A DNA stretch of 64,000 nt from Diplolepis rosae (GCA_030998225.1 JAPYXD010000727.1:124001-188000), one strand, 5' to 3'; positions 9,484 to 21,176 are shown, counted from the first letter of the stretch. Made by a program: numbers and translations. The notes: generated from the sequence alone by a model not told the origin.

Positions 9484-10740
9484 AATATAACTCAGTATTT
9501 ATTATAGTCTGAAGAAGTCGTTTTTCTACCTTTCTTACCTTCTCACAATAAGGACAAGTTCGTTAACCAGCCACATCCAATCAAAATTGAGGGATGGAGC
9601 ACTACTTTTGTGTTTTTGAAAATAATTTTTTGAAAAAATCAAAAATTCCAATACTGGTTTTTGATAGTGCTTATAAATCTCTAAAAATTATCCTAATAAC
9701 ATTTTTTGATTAAATCAAAATTAGAAATGTTACAGCATATTCAAATTCGAAAAAAGTCAATATCAAAATTCCATTTTCCAGTTAAATTATACGAGATACG
9801 AAAAAACGTTATGATACAATATTATTTTCTACATAAAGTCCTACAAATTTGAATCATAACATTTTTTCATAAGATGCATATTTTTCGTTTTAATTAAAAA
9901 AAAACTATTGAAAATCCAAAATTCAATTTTTTAACAATAATATTCGAAAACCAAAAAAACGTAAGAATATAAAGTTGTTCGTTTCAAAAAGATCTACAAA
10001 TTTTGTCTGACACAGTTTCTGATAAAAGATATATTTTGCGTTTCAATTCCAAAAATACGATTAAAATTCAAAAATTCCATTTTTTAGACAAAATATGTGA
10101 GATACAAAAAAAACATTTAAATGGAAAATTGTTTGCCTAAATGAGGTCTACAAATTCTCATAAAGAAATTTCGGGACAGGATGTATATTTTATGTTTTGA
10201 TTTTTAATATTAAAAAAATTCGATTTTTTTCATCAAAATATGTGAGATACGAAATAAGCGTTGTTCTGCAAAATCGTTTCCTTAAATAAAATCTACGATT
10301 GTTTTTTCTTTTTGAGAGATTTGGAAAGAAATGAATTATTGTAATCATGTAATTTATTAAAAAGTTACTGAAATGTATACAGAAAATCGAAGGCGAAGCG
10401 CGAGCGCCATGATGAGAATGTGTTCCTTAAGGCTGATAGAGCCTTAAGTAAATTGAATTTCCTGTTTCACTTAAATTCAAAAAGAAATTCAGTGACTTTG
10501 AGAAAATGTGTAATTCACATCATCTGTAATATTATTATAAAATTGGTTTGAGCTTCAGTATCAAAATATAAGAAATAAATTTAAATGTATGCGAAGAGCA
10601 CAAGACCTAGCGCGAAGCGCGAGGTCCAGAAAGAACGGAGCGCGACGATCGAATCGCGCGCCCCAGGCGCGCTCAAACTTGCGAGCGAAGCGCGCGATAA
10701 GAATGTGCCCGCGAAGCGGGCAGATTTTTTTATATCTTGT

Positions 10741-11020
10741 GATGCGTTTCCAAGTTATACGACAAATAGCGGCAAATAAGGATACTTCCCATAAAAGCCC
10801 AGCTAATTTCATTATTTAATTTCTCAAAAACTGTGCTGTAACAGCGATTGATTTTTTGCATAGACGTCCATTATACTGCCTAAATTCACTATACAAAATT
10901 ACAGAACAATCTTGTGCTAACTGGGTTTCCGCTCGAACTACCTTAAAATATTAAGAAATGTACTTTTTTTAATGATATTTGTGCATAACCATGGCAACTC
11001 TTATTAATTAACAATGTTCT
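10741..11020. other. Spacer, nothing recognised
   Basis: AT-rich sequence after the end of family A. No motif seen. Confidence 0.3.
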
Positions 11021-11025
11021 GTATT

Positions 11026-11230
11026 TAGACCTCTCCGCTCTCCGGTAACGTATTTGGAGGCTAACCTGCGTACAAAAATGAATGATTCTGCGCTTGAATG
11101 CCAAAATTGTGTTTTTGTTTATCCAGTTTGTTTATAAAAAATGAAAATTATTAATACTCATAAATTTTAGCTAGTTAGACCTCTCGGGAAACGCATGTAG
11201 ACGCTGACTTGCGTAAAAAAATAAAAAATT
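11026..11230. repeat. Direct duplication, about 145-bp spacing
   Basis: TTTAGACCTCTC with a downstream GGTAACGTATTTGGAGGC block (11026-11085) recurs as GTTAGACCTCTCGGGAAACGC (about 11175-11220), both followed by TGCGTA and an A-run. The second unit continues into a GC-richer stretch (to about 11430) without recognised coding content. Confidence 0.5.
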
Positions 11231-11459
11231 TTGTGCGAAAATCCAAAGTTATCCACGTCCACTGCACCGCGATTGCAGGAGTTGTGGGACCCCGAGCGAC
11301 TCGAAACAAACGAGAATCTCTCGTTTCGGTGGACTTGAAATAAACTAGACTTGGCTGTATATTTTTTATCAGAGACATATGCAGTTTGGCAGGTTTGACT
11401 GTATCTGAGACAGCCATACTTTTTTGCTGGAATAATCAGAAATTTATCTGCATTCACAA

Positions 11460-13860
11460 TGTAATTTTTCCAGTGCAGGATTTATTTGATTTATTGATAA
11501 AGAAAAGACAGTATGACGTCACTTGGCAATGATCAAATAAATTTATAAATCTTTGCCAATCTGCGCCACACTGTTCTGTTTGTCCAGGAATCAGATGGAA
11601 GAAACCAAGTCTGCATTTTTTAAATTAAACTTTCAGGTAAGCAATCCTGTTCTCCTGATCTTCATTTTTCTCTATACAGTTAGTCATTTGACTCATTTAG
11701 ATTTATTTAGATTTGATAATTCATTTGACTGAACTAGATCTCGAGAGTGGAATACATTTGAATGATCACACGATTTATTATTGTTACAAGTCTGATTGCT
11801 TAATTACAGCGTGTAACATGAAACAAACTATCATACAAGGCTGCTGCTGAATTTGTAACATTATTTCCAAAAGGACACTGGTAACACTGCATTACAGTTG
11901 CTATCTGTATATTATCGATGTGTACGTAAATCTTATGAACTGGTTTATAACTAGAACAATCTACTTCTTGAATTTATATAGATATGTATATATCTTATTG
12001 GTCTTTAATTAGTAATTGAATAAGAAAGTATTATTTCCATGGTAAAGTGGCTGTATCTTTCTGCAACTTTTTGATATGAGATACAAACAGGTTTACTCAT
12101 AATTTACATATATCCCCCTCGAACTTTCTACTTCTTACTATCTTTTCTAATATTTGAAAATAATCACTTGAGAAAATTGGAAATCTGGTGTTTGAAATGC
12201 CGACATATTAGAAGGTTTAGTGAAAGTCAGGTTTGATTGTATATTGTCACGAACTTTTTTATCAAAATGTGCTTGACAGCCCCCTGATACATGTGTGTGT
12301 ATTTGAAGACCGCGGCGATGTTGATCACTATTTATATTATTATTCTATACTTAATTCATATTAAATTTACACATCCTCATTTGCACGCATTCTCAACCGC
12401 TTCCATACTAAAATGAATCTCTGTCACACTGTTAAAAATCTTATTAATTTCAATAGACTTTAATATACAAGTAGTAATTTAAAATTAATAGATTTGTATA
12501 TTATGAAAAATTAATATACCCTCATATTAAATTTGATAACTTTTTAATCAAAATATATTAAAATTAACTAATATTATTAAAATATATCCACATATGTATT
12601 AAAATTCGAATAAAATTTTGTATTTTTTAAGATTAAAATATTTTTAATTTAATATACATTGACATTTTTTTTCAATTTTTTAAAAAAATGTTACTAAAAA
12701 AAATTTAATAGACGTGCTTTATTGTCTTTTATTACGTTTCCTAAATTCCCAGAAAGATGTTTTTTTACTTAAAAAAGTTATGTCATATGAACAAATCAAT
12801 ATAAAATTTTGTCACATGATGTGATTGATTTTTACGAGTGGACGTAAGCGTGTATTTTTGAAAAAAATATTTAATATATCAGCTTTACAAAGAATCCATT
12901 TAAGATTGAATTCGCAAGCAAGCTAAACAGAAATAAAAATTAATAAAAATGTACGGAAAAAAATTAATTTACTCACCGATAAATTGGAAATTTTTATAAC
13001 ACTTAATAGATGATGAAGTCAAAAATAAATTCTTACGTATTATAGTTATAATTTCCTGTTAGTTCCTATATTTTTATTTTCTGGTTTCAATTATTATTAC
13101 AGTCGAATATTTTTCAAGTGAGATCCAATCCAATTTTCTTAAGAATAATAGATTTAAATCTATTTTCTGAAAACTAAATAAAAAGTTATATATATTAAAA
13201 TTAAATAAACATCAAACACAGATTTCTATAAAAAATCACCACTTTCTATTAAAATGTTTATAGTTGAAGTAACAGTTAATGATAATGAATTCAATATATG
13301 TATCGCGTTTTTTACCCAGTATTTTTAAAGCTTGTGGATTGTTTCTATTTGCAGTAAATATATTCAGATAATATTGTTTTACGAGTTGAACGCACTTTTG
13401 TACCTCACGATTCAACGTCTATGCACGCACTGGGCTGGTATATGAATTTACTTGCATTCACTTTCTGTATGTAAAAGCGCTTACCTCACTGATACTTGTA
13501 AATTCTCTTTCCGGGTCTTGGGTAGGATAACGATAGCTCACGCTTCATTAATCGTACCTCAACTCTTGAAGACGATGACCATATAGAAGTGGACACGGAT
13601 ACGGTGTAAGAATGGTCAACAAAAACTTTTACTTTGTTTTTACATTGTCGTGCTAAAAAGAAAGTCACTTGAGAAAGAACCTTAAGGTAAACTTATTATC
13701 TTTGTTTAATTCAAATCGCAGCCCTCCTCACGGATATATAATGCACTTTAGGACTCACTTCCAAGCTACTCTGAATAAAATTTCATTGCCAATGGAAATA
13801 AAACTATTTTTTATATTATCTTACCATTCAAATGAATTCATTAAAACACAACTGTTATGA
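11460..13860. other. AT-rich spacer
   Basis: A 2.4-kb non-coding stretch. 12420-12720 is extremely AT-rich with many AATTAATA-type phrases. No transposase, RT or exon signal was recognised. A GC-richer patch at 13480-13660 has no supported frame. Confidence 0.4.
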
Positions 13861-14487
13861 ACAAATTTTGAAAAATAAAAAAATCTCATTTTCTCTAAAA
13901 CGGCTCAACCGATCTTGATGACTAAAATATATGTTATAGAGGGTACTAAAGAGGTTCTGAGAAGAATTCAAGAACCCATTCCGTTCATAAAAAGGGGCTA
14001 AAAATTTTTTTGTTTAATATTTGAATAATTTTTTTAATGTGAATTACTTCTTGAACACTCACCATTTTCTTCTATATCATGCTCAAATTCAAAGTGACAA
14101 TATACATTTTTACGAAAATTTTCGGATAGGTATTTCATAGTTAAAAAAAATAAAAACTTTTTTGGCCCCTACAATGTATGGAACAATTGATACCCTATGA
14201 CTCATTGAAGCAATTGTATCTATACTCATGAAAGTTTTACGTTGATCACTTACAATATCTCATTTACTTTTACGTATTTGCTGCATAGTGCACGACATAG
14301 TACACTTTATATGAATGCGAGGGTGTATCAACAATTATCCGCACCCTGTCTGTGGAATTGATCGTTATCAATTAAAAAAAAAAAAAAAAGAACACATCTC
14401 TACATGATCGCCTTGTTTGCAATAGAATTTATCCACCTGTCAACAAGCTTTTTCTTTCAGTCACAAAATTCGGATTATAAATTTCCC
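13861..14487. repeat. Repeat family H, left part (host of the foldback)
   Basis: Matches the right arm of the palindrome at 51872-53735 in reverse orientation: AAAACGGCTCAACCGATCTTG, the TATAGAGGGTACTAAAGAGG block, TGATACCCTATGACTCATT, and the oligo(A) tract near 14372. Family H resumes at 17723 after the inserted foldback. Confidence 0.65.
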
Positions 14488-14491
14488 TATA

Positions 14492-17400
14492 CAGGGTGGG
14501 CACGAGTGGGTTGCAGAATAGGGAATATAATTGGGAGTAGTTTAGTATACGAGATACCGCCCAACATGCACTTTCGCTATTCGAAAAGATCTTTTTCAGG
14601 CGTGTTTTTGAAATTCGCGCCAGCTCGAAAGAGGTCGTGCATGTCTTGCGCTTGTCCGTTCGCTTTTTTCTAGGTCGGTAATAGAGAAACCTGTCCATAT
14701 TTATTTTTAAATATGGTACAGGTTAGGTTTTCAAATGTAATTTTTGAAAAAATATTAAAATTAAAAGTGTCATGTTTTAAAAATATTAACGAAAGTGGGG
14801 CAGAATTTTAAACAACAGTGAGTGAATTTATTATTCAGACACACAAGTGTAAATAGTTGAAAATTGGAACCAAGTTTGACAGCAAGAAGCTCACCTTTGT
14901 AGTGTGTGATAAAAATAATAAATTTTAAACAAATAAAGAGCTTTGTTGCTCTAAAAGATTGTTACGGCATGGAGAATGGTAAGATTTGAAATCTCTATGA
15001 TAAAAAATATTGAATATTTTTTTAATATAAAATTTTCAATTACAACAATATGTTTTAAATTTTCAGAAAAATACCTACTCACTTCAAATGAAGTTAAAAA
15101 AAAAAATTCAGATAAGTATTTTTTATTTCACTTTAATTGATATTCTTGAAAAGAGACGTTTACTTTGTGAAATGTTTTTTTCTTTTTCAGGAAGAGTAAA
15201 AAATGAAGCAAGTGGGAAAAATAAAGGATTTATGAACTAAAATTGTGTAGGTATTTATGTTACTAATAAGTTGCAGTAGCAAAAGTAGATACATAATAAT
15301 GTAATAATAGTTTGAAATATCTTAAAGCTAAACTTTATAATTTATCATTCTGAACAAAATATCAAAACACTAACTGATGTTTATGTAATCAAATCCTCAA
15401 TAGCCATTGATTATTGTAAAAATTGTTCCCGGGACTAAAATAAAGGTTTCAAAATTCTGTAAACTGGCTCAGGAGTCTACGTTCATGTATTCTGTTAGTT
15501 CTTATACTAAAAAGTTGTAAAAAATTATTTTAACAAATCTTCAATACTCATAGCGGCCGGTCTAGAGCGGCCAAGTTCCAAATACAGACAAAATATCACA
15601 TAAATCCTTGACTGTAACTAAACTAATTGCTCTAAATTCTTCTAATTTGATTCTCAAGTAGCTATTCCTGCTTCTCATCAGTTCCTAAAGCTATACTTTA
15701 TAATTTGTCATTTTAAAAAAATTTCAAAAACCCTCACTGATGTTAATGTAATCAAATCCTCGATAGCCATTGATTATTGTAAAAATTGTTCCCGGGACTA
15801 CAATTAAAGTATTTAAATTCTGCAAACTGGCTCAGTAGTCCTAATTCACGTACTCTATCAGTCCTCATAGTAAATAGTTCTGAAAAATAATTTTTTCAAA
15901 ACTTCAGTACTCATAGATGCCGTTCTAGAGTGGCCAAGTTGCAATTGCACACAAAAAATCACAAAAATCCTTGACTGTAACTAAACTAATTGCTCTAAAT
16001 TCTTCTAATTTGGTTCTCAAGTGGATATTCCTGCCTCTCATCAGTTCCTAAAGCTATACTTTATAATTTGTCATTTAAAAAAAATTATGATAATGCCTAC
16101 CTAGGATTTGATTACATAAACATCAGTGAGGGCATCAACATTTTTTTTAAATGACAAATTATAATGTATAGCTTTAGGAGCTGATGAGAGACAGGAATAA
16201 CTACTTGAGAACCAAATTAGAAGAATTTAGAGCAATTAGTTTAGTTACAGTCAAGGATTTATGTGATATTTTGTGTGCATTTGGAACTTGGCCACTCTAG
16301 AACGGCAGCTATGAATGAGTACCGAAGTTTTGAAAAAATTATTTTTCAGGACTATTTACTATGAGGGCTGATAGAGTACGTGAATTAGGACTACTGAGCC
16401 AGTTTGCAGAATTTTAAAACTTTAATTGTAGTCCCGGGAACAATTTTTACAATAATCATTGGCTATCGATGATTTGACTCCAAAAACACCATTTAATGTT
16501 TCAAAATTTTTTTTGAATTACAAATTATACAGTTTAGCTGTGGGAACTGATAAGAGACAGTGATAGCTACTTATGAACTAAATTCGTAAGAATTTATAGA
16601 TATTATTTTGGTTACAGTCAAAGGTTTAGGTAATGTTTTGTGTGTATTTAGAACTTGGCCACTCTAGACCGGCCGCTATGAGTATTGAAGATTTGTTAAA
16701 ATAATTTTTTACAACTTTTTAGTATAAGAACTAACAGAATAAATGAACGTAGACTCCTGAGCCAGTTTACTGAATTTTGAAACCTTTATTTTAGTCCCGG
16801 GAACAATTTTTACAATAATCAATGGCTATTGAGGATTTGAATACATAAACATCAGTTAGTGTTTTGATATTTTGTTCAGAATGATAAATTATAAAGTTTA
16901 GCTTTAAGATATTTCAAACTATTATTACATTATTATGTATCTACTTTTGCTACTGCAACTTATAAGTAACATAAATACCTACACAATTTTAGTTCTTAAA
17001 TTCTTTATTTTTCCCACTTGCTTCATTTTTTACTCTTCCTGAAAAAGAAAAAAACCATTTCACAAAGTAAACGTCTCTTTTCAAGAATATCATTTAAAGT
17101 GAAATAAAAAATACTTATCTGAATTTCACGTCAAATTAAAAAATTTTAATTTTTTTTTTTTTAACTTCATTTGAAGTGAGTAGATATTTTTCTGAAAATT
17201 TAAAACATATTATTGTTATTGAAAATTTTATATTAAAAAAATATTTAATATTTTTTATCATAGAGATTTAAAATTTATTTGTTTAAAATTTATTATTTTT
17301 ATTACACACTACAAAGGTGAGCTTCTTGCTGTCAAACTTGGTTCCAATTTTCAACTATTTACACTTGTGTGTCTGAATAATAAATTCACTCACTGTTGTT

Positions 17401-17718
17401 TAAAATTCTGCCCCACTTTCGCTAATATTTTTAAAACATGACACTTTTAATTTTAATATTTTACAAAAATTACATTTGAAAACCTAACCTGTACCATATT
17501 TAAAATTAAATATGGACAGGTTTCTCTATTACCGACCTAGAAAAAAGCGAACAGACATGCGCAAGACATGCACGACCTCTTTCGAGCTGGCGCAAATTTC
17601 AAAAAAACGCCTGAAAAAGATCTTTTCGAATAGCGAAAGTGCATGTTGGGCGGTATCTCGTATACTAAACTACTCTCAATTATATTCCCTATTCTGCAAC
17701 CCACTCGTGCCCATCCTG
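14492..17718. mobile_element. 3.2-kb foldback (palindromic) element
   Basis: The two halves (about 14492-16087 and 16139-17718) are near-perfect reverse complements around a loop of about 50 bases. Termini are CAGGGTGGGCACGAG and its complement with one change. Flanking TATA occurs at 14488-14491 and 17719-17722. The family H copy at about 53000 gives the matching unoccupied site, so the ends are well defined. Each arm contains two diverged sub-repeats of about 360 bp, marked by TTGTTCCCGGGACTA and AACTGGCTCAG. Mirrored 89-95-codon frames at both ends are by-products of the palindrome. No transposase is present. Confidence 0.8.
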
Positions 17719-17722
17719 TATA

Positions 17723-17800
17723 TCTTATTCTCGAAGCTTGTGCCCATGACCTACGTTTTGCCCTTCCTGAGAATACTACTGTGCAGGCGTTCTGAGTAAA
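17723..17800. repeat. Repeat family H, right part
   Basis: TCGAAGCTTGTGCCCATGACC and TTTTGCCCTTCCTGAGA match the core of the palindrome at 52540-52980, continuing the sequence interrupted by the foldback. Confidence 0.6.
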
Positions 17801-17859
17801 TAATTTAAGAAATTTGACAGGGTATAAACACGGCCCTGAAAGGGGCCTTATTTATTTTT

Positions 17860-17965
17860 AAAGCACAAGAAAGGTTACCTGATACGGTCCGTCTAACGTT
17901 TATCACATATGTCCCTTTTCATGCCGAGCATGACGAAACACCATATCAGGGCTGGTAGGATTTCT
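17860..17965 (-). pseudogene. Possible second gypsy integrase tail
   Basis: On the minus strand one frame reads VFRHARHEKGHM, two stops, then TLDGPYQV. This resembles the GPY/F module of gypsy-like integrases (a VFVRHD-like strand followed by DGPYQV). The segment is GC-richer than its flanks. It is short and broken, so the assignment is tentative. Confidence 0.3.
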
Positions 17966-18194
17966 TTATCCGGACTGTAAATAAAATAAAGCAATTCATA
18001 TCATTTTACCAAATCTTCTGATGTAAATGTATGTCATTGTATAGAGCCGAGTTTTGCAACCAGCGCGTGTTTGAAAATCGAAACATTGAGCAAATTTTTA
18101 CCATCTATGATGGGTACGTTTCACTTTCGAGCATTCTCATATTTCGACTATAGTAGGGCTTAGAAAGTCAAATCAATAAAAGTGGATTTTACCA

Positions 18195-18408
18195 TATAAT
18201 AGTATATTACGTGCCTAGGCGCACAATGAGGGTTATTGCGTGACGAGCGACAATGCTCGCAGGAGATCGAAGCCGAGGCGCGATCAGTCCTGCGAGCATT
18301 GTCGCGAGTCTCGCAATTTCCCGAATTGTGTGCATTGGCACGTATTCTATTTTATGTGACTTCGGTGCGGATACGAGTTTTTATGCGTACACTGGAATCT
18401 AATCTAAA
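18195..18408 (+). repeat. Repeat family B, copy 2, left part
   Basis: TATTACGTGCCTAGGCGCAC start, then the perfect 16-bp stem pair at 18249-18264 and 18288-18303, then ATGCGTACACTGGAATC. It breaks off after AATCTA where the Tc1-like fragment begins and resumes at about 18957. Confidence 0.65.
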
Positions 18409-18955
18409 GGGTTTCCCAATAAGGGTGATATGTTTTGGAATTGAAAAAAAAACACTGAATATTCATTCGGAATTGATCGAAATCTTTTTTATTATATTGG
18501 ATATTCTATGCAATTTATGATTTAAACAATATATCGGCCAAATGTCCCCCGAGACTTGAGCCAAAAATGCGCCTCATCAGAAAAGATGATTTTTTTATGA
18601 AAATTGGGATCATTTTCAATTGATTCCAGAGCCCAATCCGCGAACTCCCGACGCAAACGATGGTCATTAGGCTTCAGTTCTTGGGCCAGAATCATCTTAT
18701 AGGGATGCAGGCCAAGATCCAATCGCAAAATACGCCAGGTAGTCATCCTGGACAGGCCCAATTCCTGAGATCGGCGTGGCACGGACAATTCACGGTTTTC
18801 CTCGATACTGGCCTGTACGGCGGCTATATTCTGTGTAGAACGTGCGGTACGCATACCATTTTTAGGCTTAGTATCCAATAGAGTAAATTCACTCTCCAAC
18901 TTATCGATTATTCGACGAATTGAGAGCGCGGATGGAGCAGAATGACGACCATATT
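18409..18955 (-). pseudogene. Tc1/mariner-superfamily transposase fragment
   Basis: The minus-strand frame 18899-18522 encodes 125 residues: a basic, paired-like HTH region (TARSTQNIAAVQASIEEN, then SVPRRSQELGLSRMTTWRIL), a linker (LGLHPYKMILAQELKPNDH), and the first catalytic block IIFSDEAHFWL, whose Asp is the first of the DDE/D triad. The frame ends soon after and the C-terminal two thirds of the enzyme are missing. It lies inside family B, with AGGGTTTCCCAATAAGGGTG as a likely terminus on the left. The right terminus is gone. Subfamily (DD34E, DD37E or other) cannot be set without the rest. Confidence 0.75.
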
Positions 18956-18956
18956 T

Positions 18957-19062
18957 TGCATGTGCAGTTCAATTTCTACATTGTATTCCTCTGTAACGGA
19001 ATATACAACATTCATTTACTCTCAGCTGTAACGGGAAAACGAGTTTCCGCGGCTGAGGCACA
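18957..19062 (+). repeat. Repeat family B, copy 2, right part
   Basis: GCATGTGCAGTTCAA through to GGCTGAGGCACATAA corresponds to 40829-41034 of copy 3, with an internal deletion. Confidence 0.5.
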
Positions 19063-19067
19063 TAAAC

Positions 19068-19850
19068 GTTTTTTATGTATCTCATATATTTTGTCTAAAA
19101 AATGGAATTCTTGAATTTTAATCGTATTTTTTGAAATTGAAACGAAAAATATATGTTTTTTCAGAAACTGTGTGAGACAAAATTTGTAGATCTTTTTGAA
19201 ACGAACAACTTTGAATTCATACGCTTTTTTCGTATTTCACATATTATTGTTAAAAAATTGAATTTTGGATTTTCAATAGTTTTTTTTAAATTAAAAAGAA
19301 AAATATGCATCTTATGAAAAAATGTTACAATTCATATTTGTAGGTCTTTATGTAGAAAATAATATTGTATCATGACGTTTTTTCGTATCTCGTATAATTT
19401 AACTGGAAAATGGAATTTTGATATTGATTTTTTTCGAATTTGAATATGCTGTAGCATTTCTAATTTTGATTTAATCAAAAAATGTTATCAGGATAATTTT
19501 TAGAGATTTATGAGCACTATCTAAAACCAGTATTGAAATTTTTGATTTTTTCAAAAACACAAAAGTAGTGCTCAATCCCTCAATTTTGATTAGATGTGGC
19601 TGGTTAAAGAACTTGTCCTTACTTTTTCGGCTCCGATAAAGTGTGCCAAAGCTCAATTCAATCTGATAATTCTATCGAGAGTTATGCCGCACACGACCTA
19701 CTACAGACAGACAGACAGACAGACTCTTTCGTAAAAACTGTTTTTTCTGACTCAGGGGGTCTCAAAACGTACAGATTTGATGAAAATTTCGAAAGTCATT
19801 TTTCACATAAAACCAATACTTTCTCATATGATGAGAATGTAAAAATCTAA
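19068..19850 (-). repeat. Repeat family A, copy 2 (reverse)
   Basis: Reverse complement of about 8425-8680 plus 9562-10110 of copy 1, including the CAGA tract, CTATCGAGAGTTATGCC and the GTATCTC-type phrases. It lacks the PLE unit that interrupts copy 1, so it shows the uninterrupted sequence around that insertion site. Confidence 0.7.
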
Positions 19851-19859
19851 TGAAATTTG

Positions 19860-20720
19860 TTTTATTAATTATATTTTTAATAATAAAATATTTATTTATT
19901 GAATAATCTATAATACACAAAAACTGATTTAATGTTATTGGAACCAGAAATTGGGGTTTTCGGAACTATAAAATGTGGTTATTAGAACCAGAAAAAAAAG
20001 AGTCATTTAACGGTTTTACTGACTTGCAGGTCACTGTGATTAATAATTCTGGTTACTGTAACTAGGAATTTCTCTCTGTGAATGAAGCAGATAAACGTAG
20101 TTTTTTATTCTCTCTACCATTTTCCAAAGTTTTATAATGGTATTTTCATTACAAAAAAAGTTATATGGGCAAAAAAAAAATGGATTACTTAGTCACGCGG
20201 CCCACTTAGGACATGGCCTTAAGGCGCGCATAAACTGTCGAGAGATGAGAACTTGCCCATGCCTCCGAAGAGGGTTAGGCAAATATTTTTTCGCAGAAAT
20301 ATACAGTAAGATCATTAATGCAGCAAGAAGTTATGATCTTTAATGCGATTGAGACACTCTTATGTGCATTGATATTGTAGCTATACTTACACATATACTA
20401 TGACATTTCTTCATGTCGCGTTTAAAATTTTGTACGTTACTGAAAATGATAGTAATTAAAAGAAATAACGAGCCTAATATTATATGGAATTCGTAAATAC
20501 TTTCCGTCAATACAAGTACAGTATTCTTCAAACTGTATAAAATATAGTCTTTATATACGCCTTGTCTAGTCAATAATGTGATGATGAGCTCCCTTGTTGT
20601 TCATATTGAATCAGCCAGATAGAGAGGGAAGTACCCACTTGTCCCGTTACTTATCCCTGCATCAATCTTTATGCTAATTCTGATGTTATTCTACAGAATC
20701 AGTCATAATTTTACTACATT
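19860..20720. other. Spacer, nothing clearly recognised
   Basis: Contains GGAACCAGA/TTAGAACCAGA phrases (19939-20000) and a GC-richer patch at 20190-20290. No supported gene or shared repeat. Confidence 0.3.
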
Positions 20721-20734
20721 TTTTAATTGATAAC

Positions 20735-21057
20735 TTTTTTTGTATATTTGTTGTTACCGGTATTTCAATTATGAGAAAAATATAAGTGGCCTTTCCGGTG
20801 TTGTATAGATGTTTGACAATTTTATTGAATTTACAAAAATTTTACGTAAAAAACTTTATTCTTAACATGGAATTTTAAACACTTTGAATACAAAAGTGCA
20901 ATTACATCTACTGCTTTCAAGTTTGTTTTATGTGAGTAAATAATTATTAGAAATTTATTCACGTCTTGATAAGGACCAAAACTTTGGTCGAAACGTCCAC
21001 GATTGATCAATAAACATCTATACAACACCGGAAAGGCCACTTATATCTTTCTCAAAA
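20735..21057. mobile_element. Short hammerhead-bearing unit with 13-bp target duplication
   Basis: TTTAATTGATAAC occurs at 20722-20734 and 21058-21070, flanking a 323-bp unit. The unit has inverted repeats of about 46 bp (20769-20814 and 21013-21058, containing GTGGCCTTTCCGGTGTTGT) and a hammerhead-like motif between them. The architecture matches the 871-bp unit at 8678 and suggests a PLE-derived non-autonomous insertion. Confidence 0.6.
20965..20998 (+). ncRNA. Degenerate hammerhead-like motif
   Basis: CTTGATAAGGACC, a seven-base loop, GGTC, GAAA, CGTC. Stem II (GACC/GGTC) and the GAAACGTC end are intact, but the first box departs from CTGATGA, so activity is doubtful. Confidence 0.4.
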
Positions 21058-21176
21058 TTTAATTGATAACATTTAGAAGATCATTCTCAAACCATAATTC
21101 TTCAGTTATTATTGGCCAAGTTATTCTTATTTATTTTTAGCTTTCAATTTTCGATACGTAACATAATATAACATTG

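Larger units (their letters stand above)
8678..9548. mobile_element. Non-autonomous Penelope-like unit with inverted termini
   Basis: Both flanks carry the 13-mer TAAGGACAAGTTC (8665-8677 and 9549-9561), and family A sequence is continuous across it, so this is a clean 871-bp insertion. The ends are inverted repeats of about 150 bp (about 8710-8861 and 9407-9548), each with a hammerhead-type core. The interior is AT-rich and non-coding. Long inverted termini plus a 13-bp target duplication fit a PLE with head-to-head pseudo-LTRs and no RT gene. Confidence 0.7.
8416..10740 (+). repeat. Repeat family A, copy 1 (interrupted)
   Basis: Longest copy of an unclassified repeat also present at 19068-19850 (reverse), 26015-27140 and 45000-45490. 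Order: TTTTATGTGAAAAATGAC block, a TGTC microsatellite, GGCATAACTCTCGATAG, a long AT-rich body with repeated GAGATACGAAA phrases, the hairpin CTTAAGGC/GCCTTAAG (10426-10448), and a GC-rich end with several GCGAAGC motifs and CCCGCGAAGCGGG before a T-run. It is interrupted at 8678-9548 by a PLE-derived unit. No ORF. Confidence 0.7.

Noticed and set aside
10715..10735. GC hairpin followed by a T-run, like a bacterial terminator
   Set aside because: It lies at the end of a eukaryotic repeat family and recurs in its copies; the resemblance is incidental.
14429..14698. Conserved 89-codon protein shared with 17512-17799
   Set aside because: The similarity comes from the two arms of a non-coding foldback, not from selection on a protein.
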